Part shown: in pieces, positions 1-7,116 of the stretch
How the letters are laid out: the number at the start of each line of letters is the position of its first letter
How positions within the stretch are numbered: position 1 is the stretch's first letter
NCBI RefSeq assembly: GCF_902728265.1
Contig: NZ_CACVBR010000009.1
Location: forward strand, 42,116 to 106,115
Length of the DNA stretch: 64,000 nucleotides
Source of the DNA: Chryseobacterium potabilaquae
GTDB lineage: Bacteria; Bacteroidota; Bacteroidia; Flavobacteriales; Weeksellaceae
Reading direction: 5' to 3'
Program-made: the position numbers and the translations under genes
The notes under the pieces: model-generated
Databases searched by the model: none
Told to the model about the DNA's origin: nothing
Seen by the model: the letters and a program-made list of their open reading frames with translations, nothing else

Positions 1-1
1 G

Positions 2-142
2 TTTGAGCAATCTATTTTAAATCAACAAAGAGATTATCAGTTGGCAATAGGAAACTCTGTAATGAGTGCTAAAAAACTGGTAGCAAAAAAAGTAAGAATT
101 AAGGGGGCAGTAGGAATTAGGAAAAGTCGTTTTGATATTTAA
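2..142 (+). CDS. C-terminal end of an unrecognised protein (partial)
   Basis: This frame is open from the window edge for 46 codons and ends with TAA. The visible tail is very basic (Lys/Arg-rich) and ends in the residues RKSRFDI. I recognise no domain. It points the same way as the rebB genes that follow after about 320 bases, so it may belong to the same locus, but the frame is too short to exclude chance. Confidence 0.4.
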   Translation, partial: FEQSILNQQRDYQLAIGNSVMSAKKLVAKKVRIKGAVGIRKSRFDI

Positions 143-465
143 TTTTCATGAGTTTGTATTTATAGATCGTACAAAACGACGAAAACCATAAGTAGATAGG
201 TTATGGATGGATGCGGTTTTCTTCTCTTTTTAAAAGTCTAAACTTCACGATAATACCAATAGTTTTAGTCAATATATTCAACATTATTTGGTTTTTTATT
301 AAATGCATATTTTAAAATAGTTAGGACTAATAAAATAGTATTTTACATAGCAGAGAATCATTATCGATAGGCAGTGAGGAGAAGTAGAATAACCGCATCC
401 TTTTTTAAAACAATACAAAGACAATCTAATTTATTAACCAGAGATTAATCATAAAAAAAACAATT
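143..465. promoter_or_regulatory. Leader/promoter region before the rebB array, with a 10-bp inverted repeat
   Basis: This is a 323-base gene-free stretch. The sequence GGATGCGGTT at 209-218 recurs as its exact reverse complement AACCGCATCC at 391-400, and the similarity weakly extends inward (TTCTTCTC against ATTCTACTTC). A separate 6-bp hairpin, CCATAA/TTATGG, lies at 186-206. I could not find a convincing TAnnTTTG -7 element. The region presumably carries the rebB promoter; the role of the repeat is unknown. Confidence 0.4.
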
Positions 466-732
466 ATGGCACAAACAGTTAACCCACAAATCACAGACGC
501 AGTAACGCAAGCGAATGTAAAAGTCGTAGGAGAAGCTCCTGCAGTAGCATTAGGTAATGTGTATCAGTCAGCAGCACATTCAACAGGTATTATGTTTGAA
601 AATGCAGTAAATGCTCAAAATCAACAAAATATCTTAGGACAAGCAGCGACTACACAAGGTATCATGCAAATTTACAGCATAGATACAGTAGCTGATGCAA
701 TTTCTATTGCTAAAATGCTAAGTGCTTCTTAG
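466..732 (+). CDS. rebB: RebB-family R-body protein, copy 1
   Basis: This is an 88-aa protein of the RebB ('killing trait') family, the building block of R-bodies. R-bodies are coiled protein ribbons that can unroll abruptly. The family hallmarks visible are the start TVNPQITDAVTQ, the Gly/Ala-rich centre GEAPAVALGNVYQ, the Asn/Gln-rich segment NAQNQQNILGQ, and an amphipathic C-terminal helix around DAISIAKML. There is no signal peptide or membrane segment, as expected for a cytoplasmic assembly subunit. It is the first of four close paralogues in a row, and differs from copy 4 at five positions by eye. Start chosen at the ATG preceded by an A-rich leader, the same context as the other three copies. 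Family assignment is firm; R-body formation in this organism is inferred. Confidence 0.85.
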   Translation: MAQTVNPQITDAVTQANVKVVGEAPAVALGNVYQSAAHSTGIMFENAVNAQNQQNILGQAATTQGIMQIYSIDTVADAISIAKMLSAS

Positions 733-771
733 TAGACAACTTTCTAACTAGGAAGAAAAAACATTCATCCG

Positions 772-794
772 AACAGTCGGAAAATCCGATTGTT
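772..794 (+). repeat. Intergenic hairpin between rebB copies 1 and 2
   Basis: AACAGTCGG (772-780) pairs with CCGATTGTT (786-794) around the loop AAAAT, with one G-T wobble. A hairpin of similar sequence (TCGG-AAAA-CCGATTG) sits between copies 2 and 3. No T-run follows, so it is more likely an RNA-processing or stability element, or a partial terminator, than a full terminator. Confidence 0.55.
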
Positions 795-817
795 GTGTAA
801 CTTAAAAAAATTAAATT

Positions 818-1084
818 ATGGCACTAACAGTAAACGAACAGATTACAGATGCAGTGACCCAAGCCAATGTAAAGGTAGTAGGAGAAGCTCCTGCAGTAGC
901 TTTGGGAAATGTTTATCAATCAGCGGCACATTCAACAGGAATTATGTTTGAAAATGCAGTAAATAATCAAAATCAACAAAATATTTTAGGTCAGACAGCT
1001 ACTACACAAGGGGTGATGCAGATCTACAGTTTTGATACAATAGCAGACGCTATCTCTATTGCTACCATGCTCAGCGCTTCTTAA
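818..1084 (+). CDS. rebB: RebB-family R-body protein, copy 2
   Basis: An 88-aa RebB paralogue with no gaps relative to copy 1. It is the most diverged of the four: it starts MALTVNEQ instead of MAQTVNPQ, and has NNQNQQ, GQTATTQG and the C-terminal segment DTIADAISIATML. Many codon differences from copy 1 are synonymous, so the duplications look old and the protein sequence conserved by selection. In known R-body systems several Reb paralogues are needed together, so four variants could be distinct ribbon components rather than redundant copies. No signal peptide. It lies 85 bases after copy 1, probably in the same transcript. Confidence 0.85.
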   Translation: MALTVNEQITDAVTQANVKVVGEAPAVALGNVYQSAAHSTGIMFENAVNNQNQQNILGQTATTQGVMQIYSFDTIADAISIATMLSAS

Positions 1085-1122
1085 TAGTAAATTATTTTAT
1101 CAATTCAATCAAAAATATAGGG

Positions 1123-1139
1123 AATCGGAAAACCCGATT
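1123..1139 (+). repeat. Intergenic hairpin between rebB copies 2 and 3
   Basis: AATCGG (1123-1128) pairs with CCGATT (1134-1139) around AAAAC. It resembles the hairpin before copy 2 in loop and stem sequence. The gap before copy 4 has only a weaker 5-bp GAGAT/ATCTC hairpin at 1505-1519. Confidence 0.5.
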
Positions 1140-1180
1140 GCTCTTAAATAATCACAATCAACTTTTTTAAAAATTAAATT

Positions 1181-1447
1181 ATGGCACAAACAGTCAATGA
1201 ACAAATTACAGACGCAGTTACTCAATCAAATGTAAAAGTAGTAGGAGAGGCTCCTGCAATGGCTTTGGGAAATGTGTATCAAGCAGCAGCACATTCAACA
1301 GGAATTATGTTTGAAAATGCAGTAAATGCTCAAAATCAACAAAACATTTTAGGACAAGCAGCTACTACACAAGGAATTATGCAGATCTATAGCTTAGATA
1401 CCATAGCTGATGCTATATCCATTGCTACGATGCTAAACGCTTCTTAA
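1181..1447 (+). CDS. rebB: RebB-family R-body protein, copy 3
   Basis: An 88-aa RebB paralogue. It shares NEQ and DTIADAISIATML with copy 2, but shares VTQSNVKV and GEAPAMALG with copy 4, so the four genes form a mosaic rather than a simple pairwise series. The core NVYQAAAHSTGIMFENAVN is conserved apart from one Ser-to-Ala change. Cytoplasmic, no membrane segment. It starts 96 bases after copy 2. Family assignment comes from the whole-length match to the RebB pattern; function as an R-body subunit is inferred from the family. Confidence 0.85.
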   Translation: MAQTVNEQITDAVTQSNVKVVGEAPAMALGNVYQAAAHSTGIMFENAVNAQNQQNILGQAATTQGIMQIYSLDTIADAISIATMLNAS

Positions 1448-1535
1448 TAGTCAGCATTTTTCCAAACACCAATTTTTAATCGTCTTTTAAAAAATTTATT
1501 AACCGAGATAATAGATCTCACAAAAAATTAAAATC

Positions 1536-1802
1536 ATGTCACAAACAGTTAATCCACAAATCACAGATGCAGTTACGCAATCTAATGTAAAAGTTGTAGG
1601 TGAAGCTCCTGCAATGGCTTTAGGGAATGTTTATCAATCAGCAGCTCATTCAACAGGTTTGATGTTTGAAAACGCAGTAAATGCTCAAAATCAGCAAAAC
1701 ATTTTAGGACAGGCAGCTACAACACAAGGTGTTATGCAAATTTATAGCATAGACACAGTAGCTGATGCAATTTCTATTGCAAAAATGTTGAGCGCTTCTT
1801 AA
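1536..1802 (+). CDS. rebB: RebB-family R-body protein, copy 4
   Basis: An 88-aa RebB paralogue closest to copy 1: both have NPQITDAVTQ, YSIDTVADAISIAKML and the C-terminus SAS. It starts MSQT, carries Ala-Met at the AVALG site and Leu instead of Ile before MFENAV. It is the last of the array, and a rho-independent terminator follows about 25 bases after its stop, so the rebB genes appear to end as one transcription unit here. The 188-aa gene behind it would then be read from its own promoter or by readthrough. Confidence 0.85.
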   Translation: MSQTVNPQITDAVTQSNVKVVGEAPAMALGNVYQSAAHSTGLMFENAVNAQNQQNILGQAATTQGVMQIYSIDTVADAISIAKMLSAS

Positions 1803-1827
1803 TAGTGTGTTTTTAGAGTTTTATATG

Positions 1828-1864
1828 TCGGGGAGTGTTCTTTAAGATCCTCCCTGATTTTTTT
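1828..1864 (+). terminator. Rho-independent terminator after the rebB array
   Basis: TCGGGGAG (1828-1835) pairs with CTCCCTGA (1850-1857), an 8-bp stem with one G-T wobble, followed directly by seven T residues. Confidence 0.75.
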
Positions 1865-1908
1865 AATGATGAAGTCAAAGTATAACAATTAAATTAAAAA
1901 AAATAATC

Positions 1909-2475
1909 ATGTATGAATATTTCTTGAGACTACAGAACAATCCGTACGCCCGTCGTATTTATGAAAATTATTATACAAGTGGACGAAGAGGAAGCCCTGT
2001 AATGCAATGGATACGTCAAACTTGGGCAGCTAGAGGTTTCAATATTTTCAATCGTTATCATTACTATGAATATACGACCGATGTTGGACTCATTTCAGAG
2101 GGAGCAAGCGTAGAGGGATTCTATAATTATATGGCGTATGGACCTATTTATCGAACTGTTCCTTATTCTATTATAGGAGGAAATAATGGCTATTTCGGTG
2201 ATCGAATTAATGATGGAAGAGCAACAGCAGGAGGACTCGGGCCGGTACAAACATTAAATTTTGATAGCACCGCCGTAATACAAAATGTAGCAATGCCCGG
2301 ACATTTTCTTAATCCGGGCACTGTGACAATAACGGTTTTTAGAGATGGGGATAGAGTGCGTACTCGCTTCGTCGGTCAAGGAAATGGTAATTTTGCATGG
2401 CTCAATGAAGTATTTGGAAACTTAACTTTTCAGGCTGTAATGCGAAATAATATACGTGGCTATCGCAACAGATAA
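1909..2475 (+). CDS. Unrecognised 188-aa protein of the rebB locus
   Basis: I do not recognise a domain. The protein has no signal peptide or membrane helix. Its N-terminal half is very rich in Tyr, Arg and Asn (for example YEYFLRLQNNPYARRIYENYY) and contains MQWIRQTWAARGFNIFNRYHYYEY. The C-terminal half (about 115-188) is Gly/Asn-rich with alternating hydrophobic residues, likely beta structure (GTVTITVFRDGDRVRTRFVG). It starts about 45 bases after the array's terminator and ends 4 bases from the stop of the convergent response regulator. Its place makes it a candidate accessory or cargo protein of the R-body system, but that is position only. Confidence 0.7.
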   Translation: MYEYFLRLQNNPYARRIYENYYTSGRRGSPVMQWIRQTWAARGFNIFNRYHYYEYTTDVGLISEGASVEGFYNYMAYGPIYRTVPYSIIGGNNGYFGDRINDGRATAGGLGPVQTLNFDSTAVIQNVAMPGHFLNPGTVTITVFRDGDRVRTRFVGQGNGNFAWLNEVFGNLTFQAVMRNNIRGYRNR

Positions 2476-2479
2476 AAAT

Positions 2480-3160
2480 TTATTTATCAAATAAAACAAT
2501 TTCATTGACATTCACGATGTTGTTTTGTACAGCATAAATTACCAGTCCTGCCATATTTTTTACACAAGCTTTGATCATAAGATTGGTTTTATGAGTCTCT
2601 ACCGTTTTAGAGGATATAAAAAGGCTTTCAGCAATTTCTTTTGTACTGAGCTGTTGACAAATTAATTTGAGTACATCCAGTTCTCTTTCTGTAAGATCAT
2701 CTTTAGAATACGAATGAAATTGAGGAAGCTTATTGGATAATTGACCTCGTAAAACAGTGACTTGCTCTTGAGAAAAATAATGCCCATTGGTATATACGGC
2801 ATTAATCGCATTAGACATTTCATCTAGATCAATTTCTTTAGGTAAAAAAGCATGGGCTCCCATTTTTAACATTTGCCCCATAAAAGACCGCCGGTAAAAA
2901 CTTGATAACACAATAATTTTAGTTTCGGCGGTTTTTTGAGATAATGCAGCCATTACCTCAAGCCCATCTCCGTCACTCATTCTTAGGTCTAATATAAGAA
3001 TGTCAATATTTTCTGATTCCGTTTCATTAAGGAAAGCATTACCACTTTTTGAGGTTTTTACCACTTCATAACGATCATTCTGCTCAATATAGTTTTTTAG
3101 AAGTTGAACAAATAGTAAATCATCATCTACAATTCCGATTTTAATTTTTATATTTTCCAT
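2480..3160 (-). CDS. NarL/LuxR-type response regulator
   Basis: A 226-aa two-component response regulator. Residues about 5-125 are a receiver domain with the acidic pocket (VDDD, residues 11-14), the phospho-acceptor Asp58 in LILDLRM, and the conserved Lys108. Residues about 155-220 are a LuxR-type helix-turn-helix (LTERELDVLKLICQQLSTKE and the recognition-helix motif SSKTVETHK). Its ATG lies 4 bases after the stop of the histidine kinase, so the two are co-transcribed and a matched pair. It converges on the rebB side of the locus, which makes rebB control by this pair plausible but unproven. Homologous regulators accompany reb genes in other bacteria. Confidence 0.9.
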   Translation of the reverse strand: MENIKIKIGIVDDDLLFVQLLKNYIEQNDRYEVVKTSKSGNAFLNETESENIDILILDLRMSDGDGLEVMAALSQKTAETKIIVLSSFYRRSFMGQMLKMGAHAFLPKEIDLDEMSNAINAVYTNGHYFSQEQVTVLRGQLSNKLPQFHSYSKDDLTERELDVLKLICQQLSTKEIAESLFISSKTVETHKTNLMIKACVKNMAGLVIYAVQNNIVNVNEIVLFDK

Positions 3161-3164
3161 TTTT

Positions 3165-3902
3165 TTATTTAACAGCTACACAGACAATACATTTGGTACC
3201 TTTTTGTGGCTTTGTTTTTAATTTATAAATTGCTTTAATTTGTTTAGCTCTGGACTGAATACTTCGAATACCAATTCCACCATAATTTTTACCCGCAGTA
3301 AATCCGCAACCATTATCTTCCACTATTAGTATGAGATAGTGGAATGAAATCCTGAGTAAAACTTCCACTTTTTTGGCTTTGGCATGCTTTAGTATATTAT
3401 TGATGAGTTCCTGTAAAATTCTAAATACATTTAATTTAATATGGCTGTTGATAACAGCTTCATGCTCTACATGATGATGATAAACCACATTAATGGTTTT
3501 ATTGACTTGATCCAGATAATCAGCAATAAGGTCCATCAATTCAACTTCTCCAAGATCAGGAGGAGTTAGATTGTGAGAAAGTTCACGAATAAGCTGCATG
3601 GATTTTTTTAGGTCCATGTTAATTTCATTTACATTTTTTTGATTGGTATTCAATCGGATAAGATTGAGACGGGAAATAATATTATCATGAAGCTCTTCAG
3701 CCAAGCGTTCTCGATCTTTTTCCTGCAAATAAATTGTATTTTCCCAACATTCTGATTGTGTATTACGCACGAGCTGCATTACTTTTTGTTTATTCGTTTT
3801 TAAGCTATTCAAGTGATTAATAATCAATGATGTAATAAATACTAATATTCCAATACCTATCCATATACATACTACTACATCCTGATTTTCCCAACGTGAC
3901 AT
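3165..3902 (-). CDS. Sensor histidine kinase, NarX/DesK-like
   Basis: A 245-aa kinase with one N-terminal membrane helix (about 10-30), a short linker, a HisKA_3 dimerisation domain with phospho-acceptor His72 in AEELHDNIISRLN, and a HATPase domain (about 150-245) with the N box ELINNILKHAKA and the G box VEDNGCGF. There is almost no periplasmic or cytoplasmic sensor domain, so the input must come from the membrane segment, a partner, or an internal signal. The small membrane protein encoded just upstream and overlapping its start may supply this. Forms an operon with the response regulator downstream. Confidence 0.88.
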   Translation of the reverse strand: MSRWENQDVVVCIWIGIGILVFITSLIINHLNSLKTNKQKVMQLVRNTQSECWENTIYLQEKDRERLAEELHDNIISRLNLIRLNTNQKNVNEINMDLKKSMQLIRELSHNLTPPDLGEVELMDLIADYLDQVNKTINVVYHHHVEHEAVINSHIKLNVFRILQELINNILKHAKAKKVEVLLRISFHYLILIVEDNGCGFTAGKNYGGIGIRSIQSRAKQIKAIYKLKTKPQKGTKCIVCVAVK

Positions 3903-4201
3903 TTTAGATTAATAAAAACAATATAAAAAATCAAAAAGAATAAGCTACTCATGAGGGTAAGTAGCATGATACATTCTGAGTTATTGTGGGTTAATAGGTT
4001 ATATTTTTTCGAAATTATAATTTCAATAGAAAAAAATGAAAATAAGAATGGAGGTGGAGCAATTTTTATTTTTTGTGTAATATTTAAAAAATAAACAGCT
4101 GTAGGGCTACAGATCATTATAATGAGTATGGTGAAAAGGTAAAAAGTAAGTGAAAGGGATTGTATAGGGTGTATAAAGGCTATGTTATAGAATGATCTCA
4201 T
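3875..4201 (-). CDS. Possible small membrane protein overlapping the kinase start
   Basis: A 108-codon frame that runs 28 bases into the kinase gene. It has three hydrophobic stretches that read as membrane helices: about residues 17-40 (FYLFTILIIMICSPTAVYFL), 49-63 (PPPFLFSFFSIEIII) and 79-98. No known domain. Two features favour a real gene: the overlap with the next start is typical of translational coupling, and the kinase lacks a sensor of its own. AT-rich DNA can give hydrophobic frames by chance, so the call is tentative. Confidence 0.4.
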   Translation of the reverse strand: MRSFYNIAFIHPIQSLSLTFYLFTILIIMICSPTAVYFLNITQKIKIAPPPFLFSFFSIEIIISKKYNLLTHNNSECIMLLTLMSSLFFLIFYIVFINLKCHVGKIRM

Positions 4202-4530
4202 ACCGCTTTATAACAAAATATAGATGTTGATGAAGGTGGTGTTGGATTTTCCATAGTTTGGTAGCATAGTAGATTTTAATCATATTCATTTTATATTTTT
4301 GTTAATGATAATAATTTTTATTCCGAAATTTACAAAAAATAAATTAGTCACTAAGTTTTGAAATATTATTGAAGAAATATTTTAAAGAATATCCATTTTC
4401 CTTTCCCTACAAATGGAAGGCAGTTGTTTGATAAAACCTATTGATTTCAAGACTTTAAGCAGAAGGGATAGAGCCTTTTTTAATAATATTATTATAATTT
4501 TATGGAATTGATAATCTTAATGTATTGCAT
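4202..4530. other. Gene-free stretch upstream of the kinase operon
   Basis: About 330 very AT-rich bases with no supportable gene. It should contain the promoter for the minus-strand regulatory genes. I see no clear -7 element or operator. Confidence 0.3.
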
Positions 4531-4533
4531 AAA

Positions 4534-4562
4534 AAATCCGAAGAATATTTTTCTTCGGATTT
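4534..4562 (-). terminator. Terminator of the tam-like gene
   Basis: A perfect 12-bp stem (4534-4545 with 4551-4562) around the loop TATTT. On the minus strand it ends in a run of six T residues, 28 bases beyond the tam-like stop. Confidence 0.85.
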
Positions 4563-4590
4563 AGATGTCTGTATGTATAAATATTTACTA

Positions 4591-5373
4591 CTATTGAGAT
4601 GAATTTGTGGTTTTTCTTCCATAGAGAAGAATTCTTTTAAATGCATATATGGCCGGGAGTTTTGGAAAAAATTCAACAATACATTCTTTGAATGCAGTAA
4701 TAAATACTTCTTTCTGTTTTTTATTAAGCCTTTCCAAATAAGGAATGAGTGCTGAACCAGAAATGAAATTAAATAATGTTTCGTGATTCTCGGCAATGAT
4801 AGGATATACCTTTTGAGAAATATGCAGATCAGTCAATCCATTGTCAAATAAAATTTGGGCATATTCATCAAGACTAAGAACAGAAGAAGGACGATTCCAG
4901 CCCTTTAACTGGGTTTTAAATGGTTCTTCTTCCGCCATAGATGATAAAATAACATTCAAAATATTCCCAGGTTGGTAAGGCATTTGTACTGCTAATTGGC
5001 CATTAGGAGAAAGTTTTGAAATGAGTTTAGGAAATAAGCTTTCATGGTCATCCGACCATTGTAAAGCCGCATTGCTGAAAATAAGGTCCCAATGTTTTTT
5101 GCCTTTCAATACTTCTTCGGTGGTACCGAGTTGAAAACGAAGGTTTTTATGTTCCCATGTTTTAGATTTTTCCAGCATTTCAGGAGAAGAATCGATACCG
5201 ATAAATTCCGCGTCAGGAAATTTTTGGGCAAGAAGATAGGTTTGTTCTCCGGTACCACAGCCTAAATCAATAGCCTTCATTGAAGTTTCGTGAACAATGA
5301 GGTCAGAAAGATCATAAAAAGGCTTAAAACGTATATTTTTAAATTGATTATAGATATCAGGATTCCAAGTCAT
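4591..5373 (-). CDS. tam: Trans-aconitate 2-methyltransferase-like SAM methyltransferase
   Basis: A 260-aa class I SAM-dependent methyltransferase. The opening TWNPDIYNQF matches the start of E. coli Tam (WNPSLYLHF). It has the SAM-binding motif I AIDLGCGTGEQTY, the acidic motif II IGIDSSPEML, and the Tam-like segment IFSNAALQWSDDHESLFPKL. Tam methylates trans-aconitate, a by-product inhibitor of aconitase. The C-terminal half is less conserved, so the exact substrate is not certain. It is transcribed alone, divergent from the phosphoesterase gene, and ends at its own strong terminator. Confidence 0.8.
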   Translation of the reverse strand: MTWNPDIYNQFKNIRFKPFYDLSDLIVHETSMKAIDLGCGTGEQTYLLAQKFPDAEFIGIDSSPEMLEKSKTWEHKNLRFQLGTTEEVLKGKKHWDLIFSNAALQWSDDHESLFPKLISKLSPNGQLAVQMPYQPGNILNVILSSMAEEEPFKTQLKGWNRPSSVLSLDEYAQILFDNGLTDLHISQKVYPIIAENHETLFNFISGSALIPYLERLNKKQKEVFITAFKECIVEFFPKLPAIYAFKRILLYGRKTTNSSQ

Positions 5374-5466
5374 AATTTGTTGTTTGATGATTAAAGTTAG
5401 ACATTAATTTTGGTATTATTGTACTATTATTAAAGGAAAAACGGGAATAATTAAATCCACTACATA

Positions 5467-6213
5467 ATGAAAATACAAGTGATTAGTGATTTGCATCAAG
5501 AATTTGGATATGTTGATTTATCATTTAATAATGCAGACCTTATTATTCTTGCAGGAGATATTAATTTAGGAACTAAAGGAGTAGAGTGGATTAAATCTGT
5601 AATTCCAAATAAACCAATTGTTTACGTTTTGGGAAATCATGAATATTATAAAGGCTCATATCCTAAAACTTTACATAAAATAAAAGATGCGGTTCAAAAC
5701 TCAAATATTGCGGTTCTTGAAAACGATTACATTGATATTGGAAATATTCGTTTTCATGGAACTACATTATGGACAGATTTTTCTATGTTTGGTAACCCTA
5801 TGAAATATGGAATGATTTGTCAATCGCAAATGAATGACTATAAAAAGATTAGACGTGATCCTTCCTATTCTAAATTGAGAACAATAGATACTTTTACAAT
5901 ACATCAGCTTTCAAAACTTTGGCTACAGGAAAGTCTTGAAGACTCAAAAGAAATGAAAAATATCGTCATTACTCATCATGCTCCAAGTATTCAATCGCTA
6001 CCTGAACACTACAAGAATGATCCTTTGACATCTGCATATGCTTCAAATCTTGAAGATTTAATTCTAACATATCAACCCTTATATTGGATTCATGGTCATA
6101 TTCATACTCCTTGCAGGTACAAAATAGAGGAAACGGAAATCATTTGTAATCCTTATGGCTATATGGATGAAAAATATAATGGTTTTGAAAAAGAGTTAAT
6201 TATTGAGGTATAA
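5467..6213 (+). CDS. Calcineurin-like metallophosphoesterase
   Basis: A 248-aa phosphoesterase. The metal-binding blocks appear in order: ISDLHQEF (D-x-H) at the N-terminus, LAGDINLG (GD), LGNHEYYKG (GNHE), ITHHAPS, and the final WIHGHIHTP (GHxH). No signal peptide, so it is cytoplasmic. The substrate (phosphodiester, nucleotide or phosphoprotein) cannot be told from the sequence. It stands alone, divergent from the methyltransferase. Confidence 0.88.
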   Translation: MKIQVISDLHQEFGYVDLSFNNADLIILAGDINLGTKGVEWIKSVIPNKPIVYVLGNHEYYKGSYPKTLHKIKDAVQNSNIAVLENDYIDIGNIRFHGTTLWTDFSMFGNPMKYGMICQSQMNDYKKIRRDPSYSKLRTIDTFTIHQLSKLWLQESLEDSKEMKNIVITHHAPSIQSLPEHYKNDPLTSAYASNLEDLILTYQPLYWIHGHIHTPCRYKIEETEIICNPYGYMDEKYNGFEKELIIEV

Positions 6214-6357
6214 ATTGAGAAAAATCATTTCAACGAGAAAATGACCTATTTTAATAATAATAGTACTGTATAAAACTTTTTTGGAATATAGGGATAATCC
6301 TAAAAGTAAATTAGAATTCGTTTCGTCTATTAAGGAGAAGGACTAAATTACTTTATT

Positions 6358-6915
6358 ATGAAGAATACAAATATACAAGAGGGTATCATACTTATTCCGG
6401 ACTTCAATGGATTTACCGAATTTGTATTCAATACTAAATTATATATAGGAGAATATGTTATCACACAATTACTCTCTACATTGATGGAGTCTAACAATCA
6501 ATATTTTAGTATTTCAGAAATTGAAGGTGATGCTATTTTATTCTATAAATATGATAAAAATCCATCTTATATTAAAATGAACAAAATCCTCCAAAAGATG
6601 AGAGAATCTTTTAATAAAAGGATAGGAGAACTGAGTAGAGAATTAAGCATTACGATTAACCTTTCCTTGAAATTTATTATACATTATGGGAAGTTTTCAC
6701 AATATCATATCGGAAATTTTAAAAAATTGTATGGAACAACCATTGTAGAAGCTCATCAATTTCTTAAAAATAATTATGCAGAGCAACCGTCGTATGCCTT
6801 GTTTAGCCATTCATTTTTGGATAGAAATGTCGATTTCAAAGTCAATGCAGACGAGCTTTATCTTTCAGAAGTGGGAGGAATTCAGTATTTTGAAAAGGCC
6901 AATCAGCCCATTTAA
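6358..6915 (+). CDS. DUF2652-type protein (nucleotidyl-cyclase-like fold)
   Basis: A 185-aa protein with the pattern of DUF2652, common in Bacteroidetes. It has LIPDFNGFTEFV near the N-terminus, EIEGDAILFY in the middle, and a later IIHYGKFSQYHIGNFKKLYG. The layout resembles class III nucleotidyl cyclase domains (PDxxGFT, then GD..), but the full set of catalytic metal and base-recognising residues is not evident. It may be a degenerate or non-catalytic relative. Monocistronic by appearance. Confidence 0.7.
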   Translation: MKNTNIQEGIILIPDFNGFTEFVFNTKLYIGEYVITQLLSTLMESNNQYFSISEIEGDAILFYKYDKNPSYIKMNKILQKMRESFNKRIGELSRELSITINLSLKFIIHYGKFSQYHIGNFKKLYGTTIVEAHQFLKNNYAEQPSYALFSHSFLDRNVDFKVNADELYLSEVGGIQYFEKANQPI

Positions 6916-7079
6916 ATTTTTATTCAAGTATCTTTTTCTATATCAGGGCTTAATTTTTTTTTAAAATTTTTACTTTTGATTTATAATACGTCGATTTTTG
7001 ACGTTGGCCTATAATATCTTTGCTAAAAATAAGGATAATGGTATTTATTATACTTAAATCCTAGTTTGTTGATTTTTAG

Positions 7080-7087
7080 TACTTTTG
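7080..7087 (+). promoter_or_regulatory. Putative -7 element of the T9SS/RHS operon
   Basis: TACTTTTG followed by CAC matches the flavobacterial TAnnTTTG(C) element and lies 29 bases before the ATG at 7117. A second match, TATCTTTG, lies at 7015-7022. Neither has a TTG at the usual 17-23 base distance. Confidence 0.45.
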
Positions 7088-7116
7088 CACGAATTTTAAA
7101 ATTAAAACACACTTGA

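Noticed and set aside
4500..4796. 98-codon minus-strand frame over the end of the tam-like gene
   Set aside because: Overlaps the methyltransferase in another frame and runs through its terminator hairpin.
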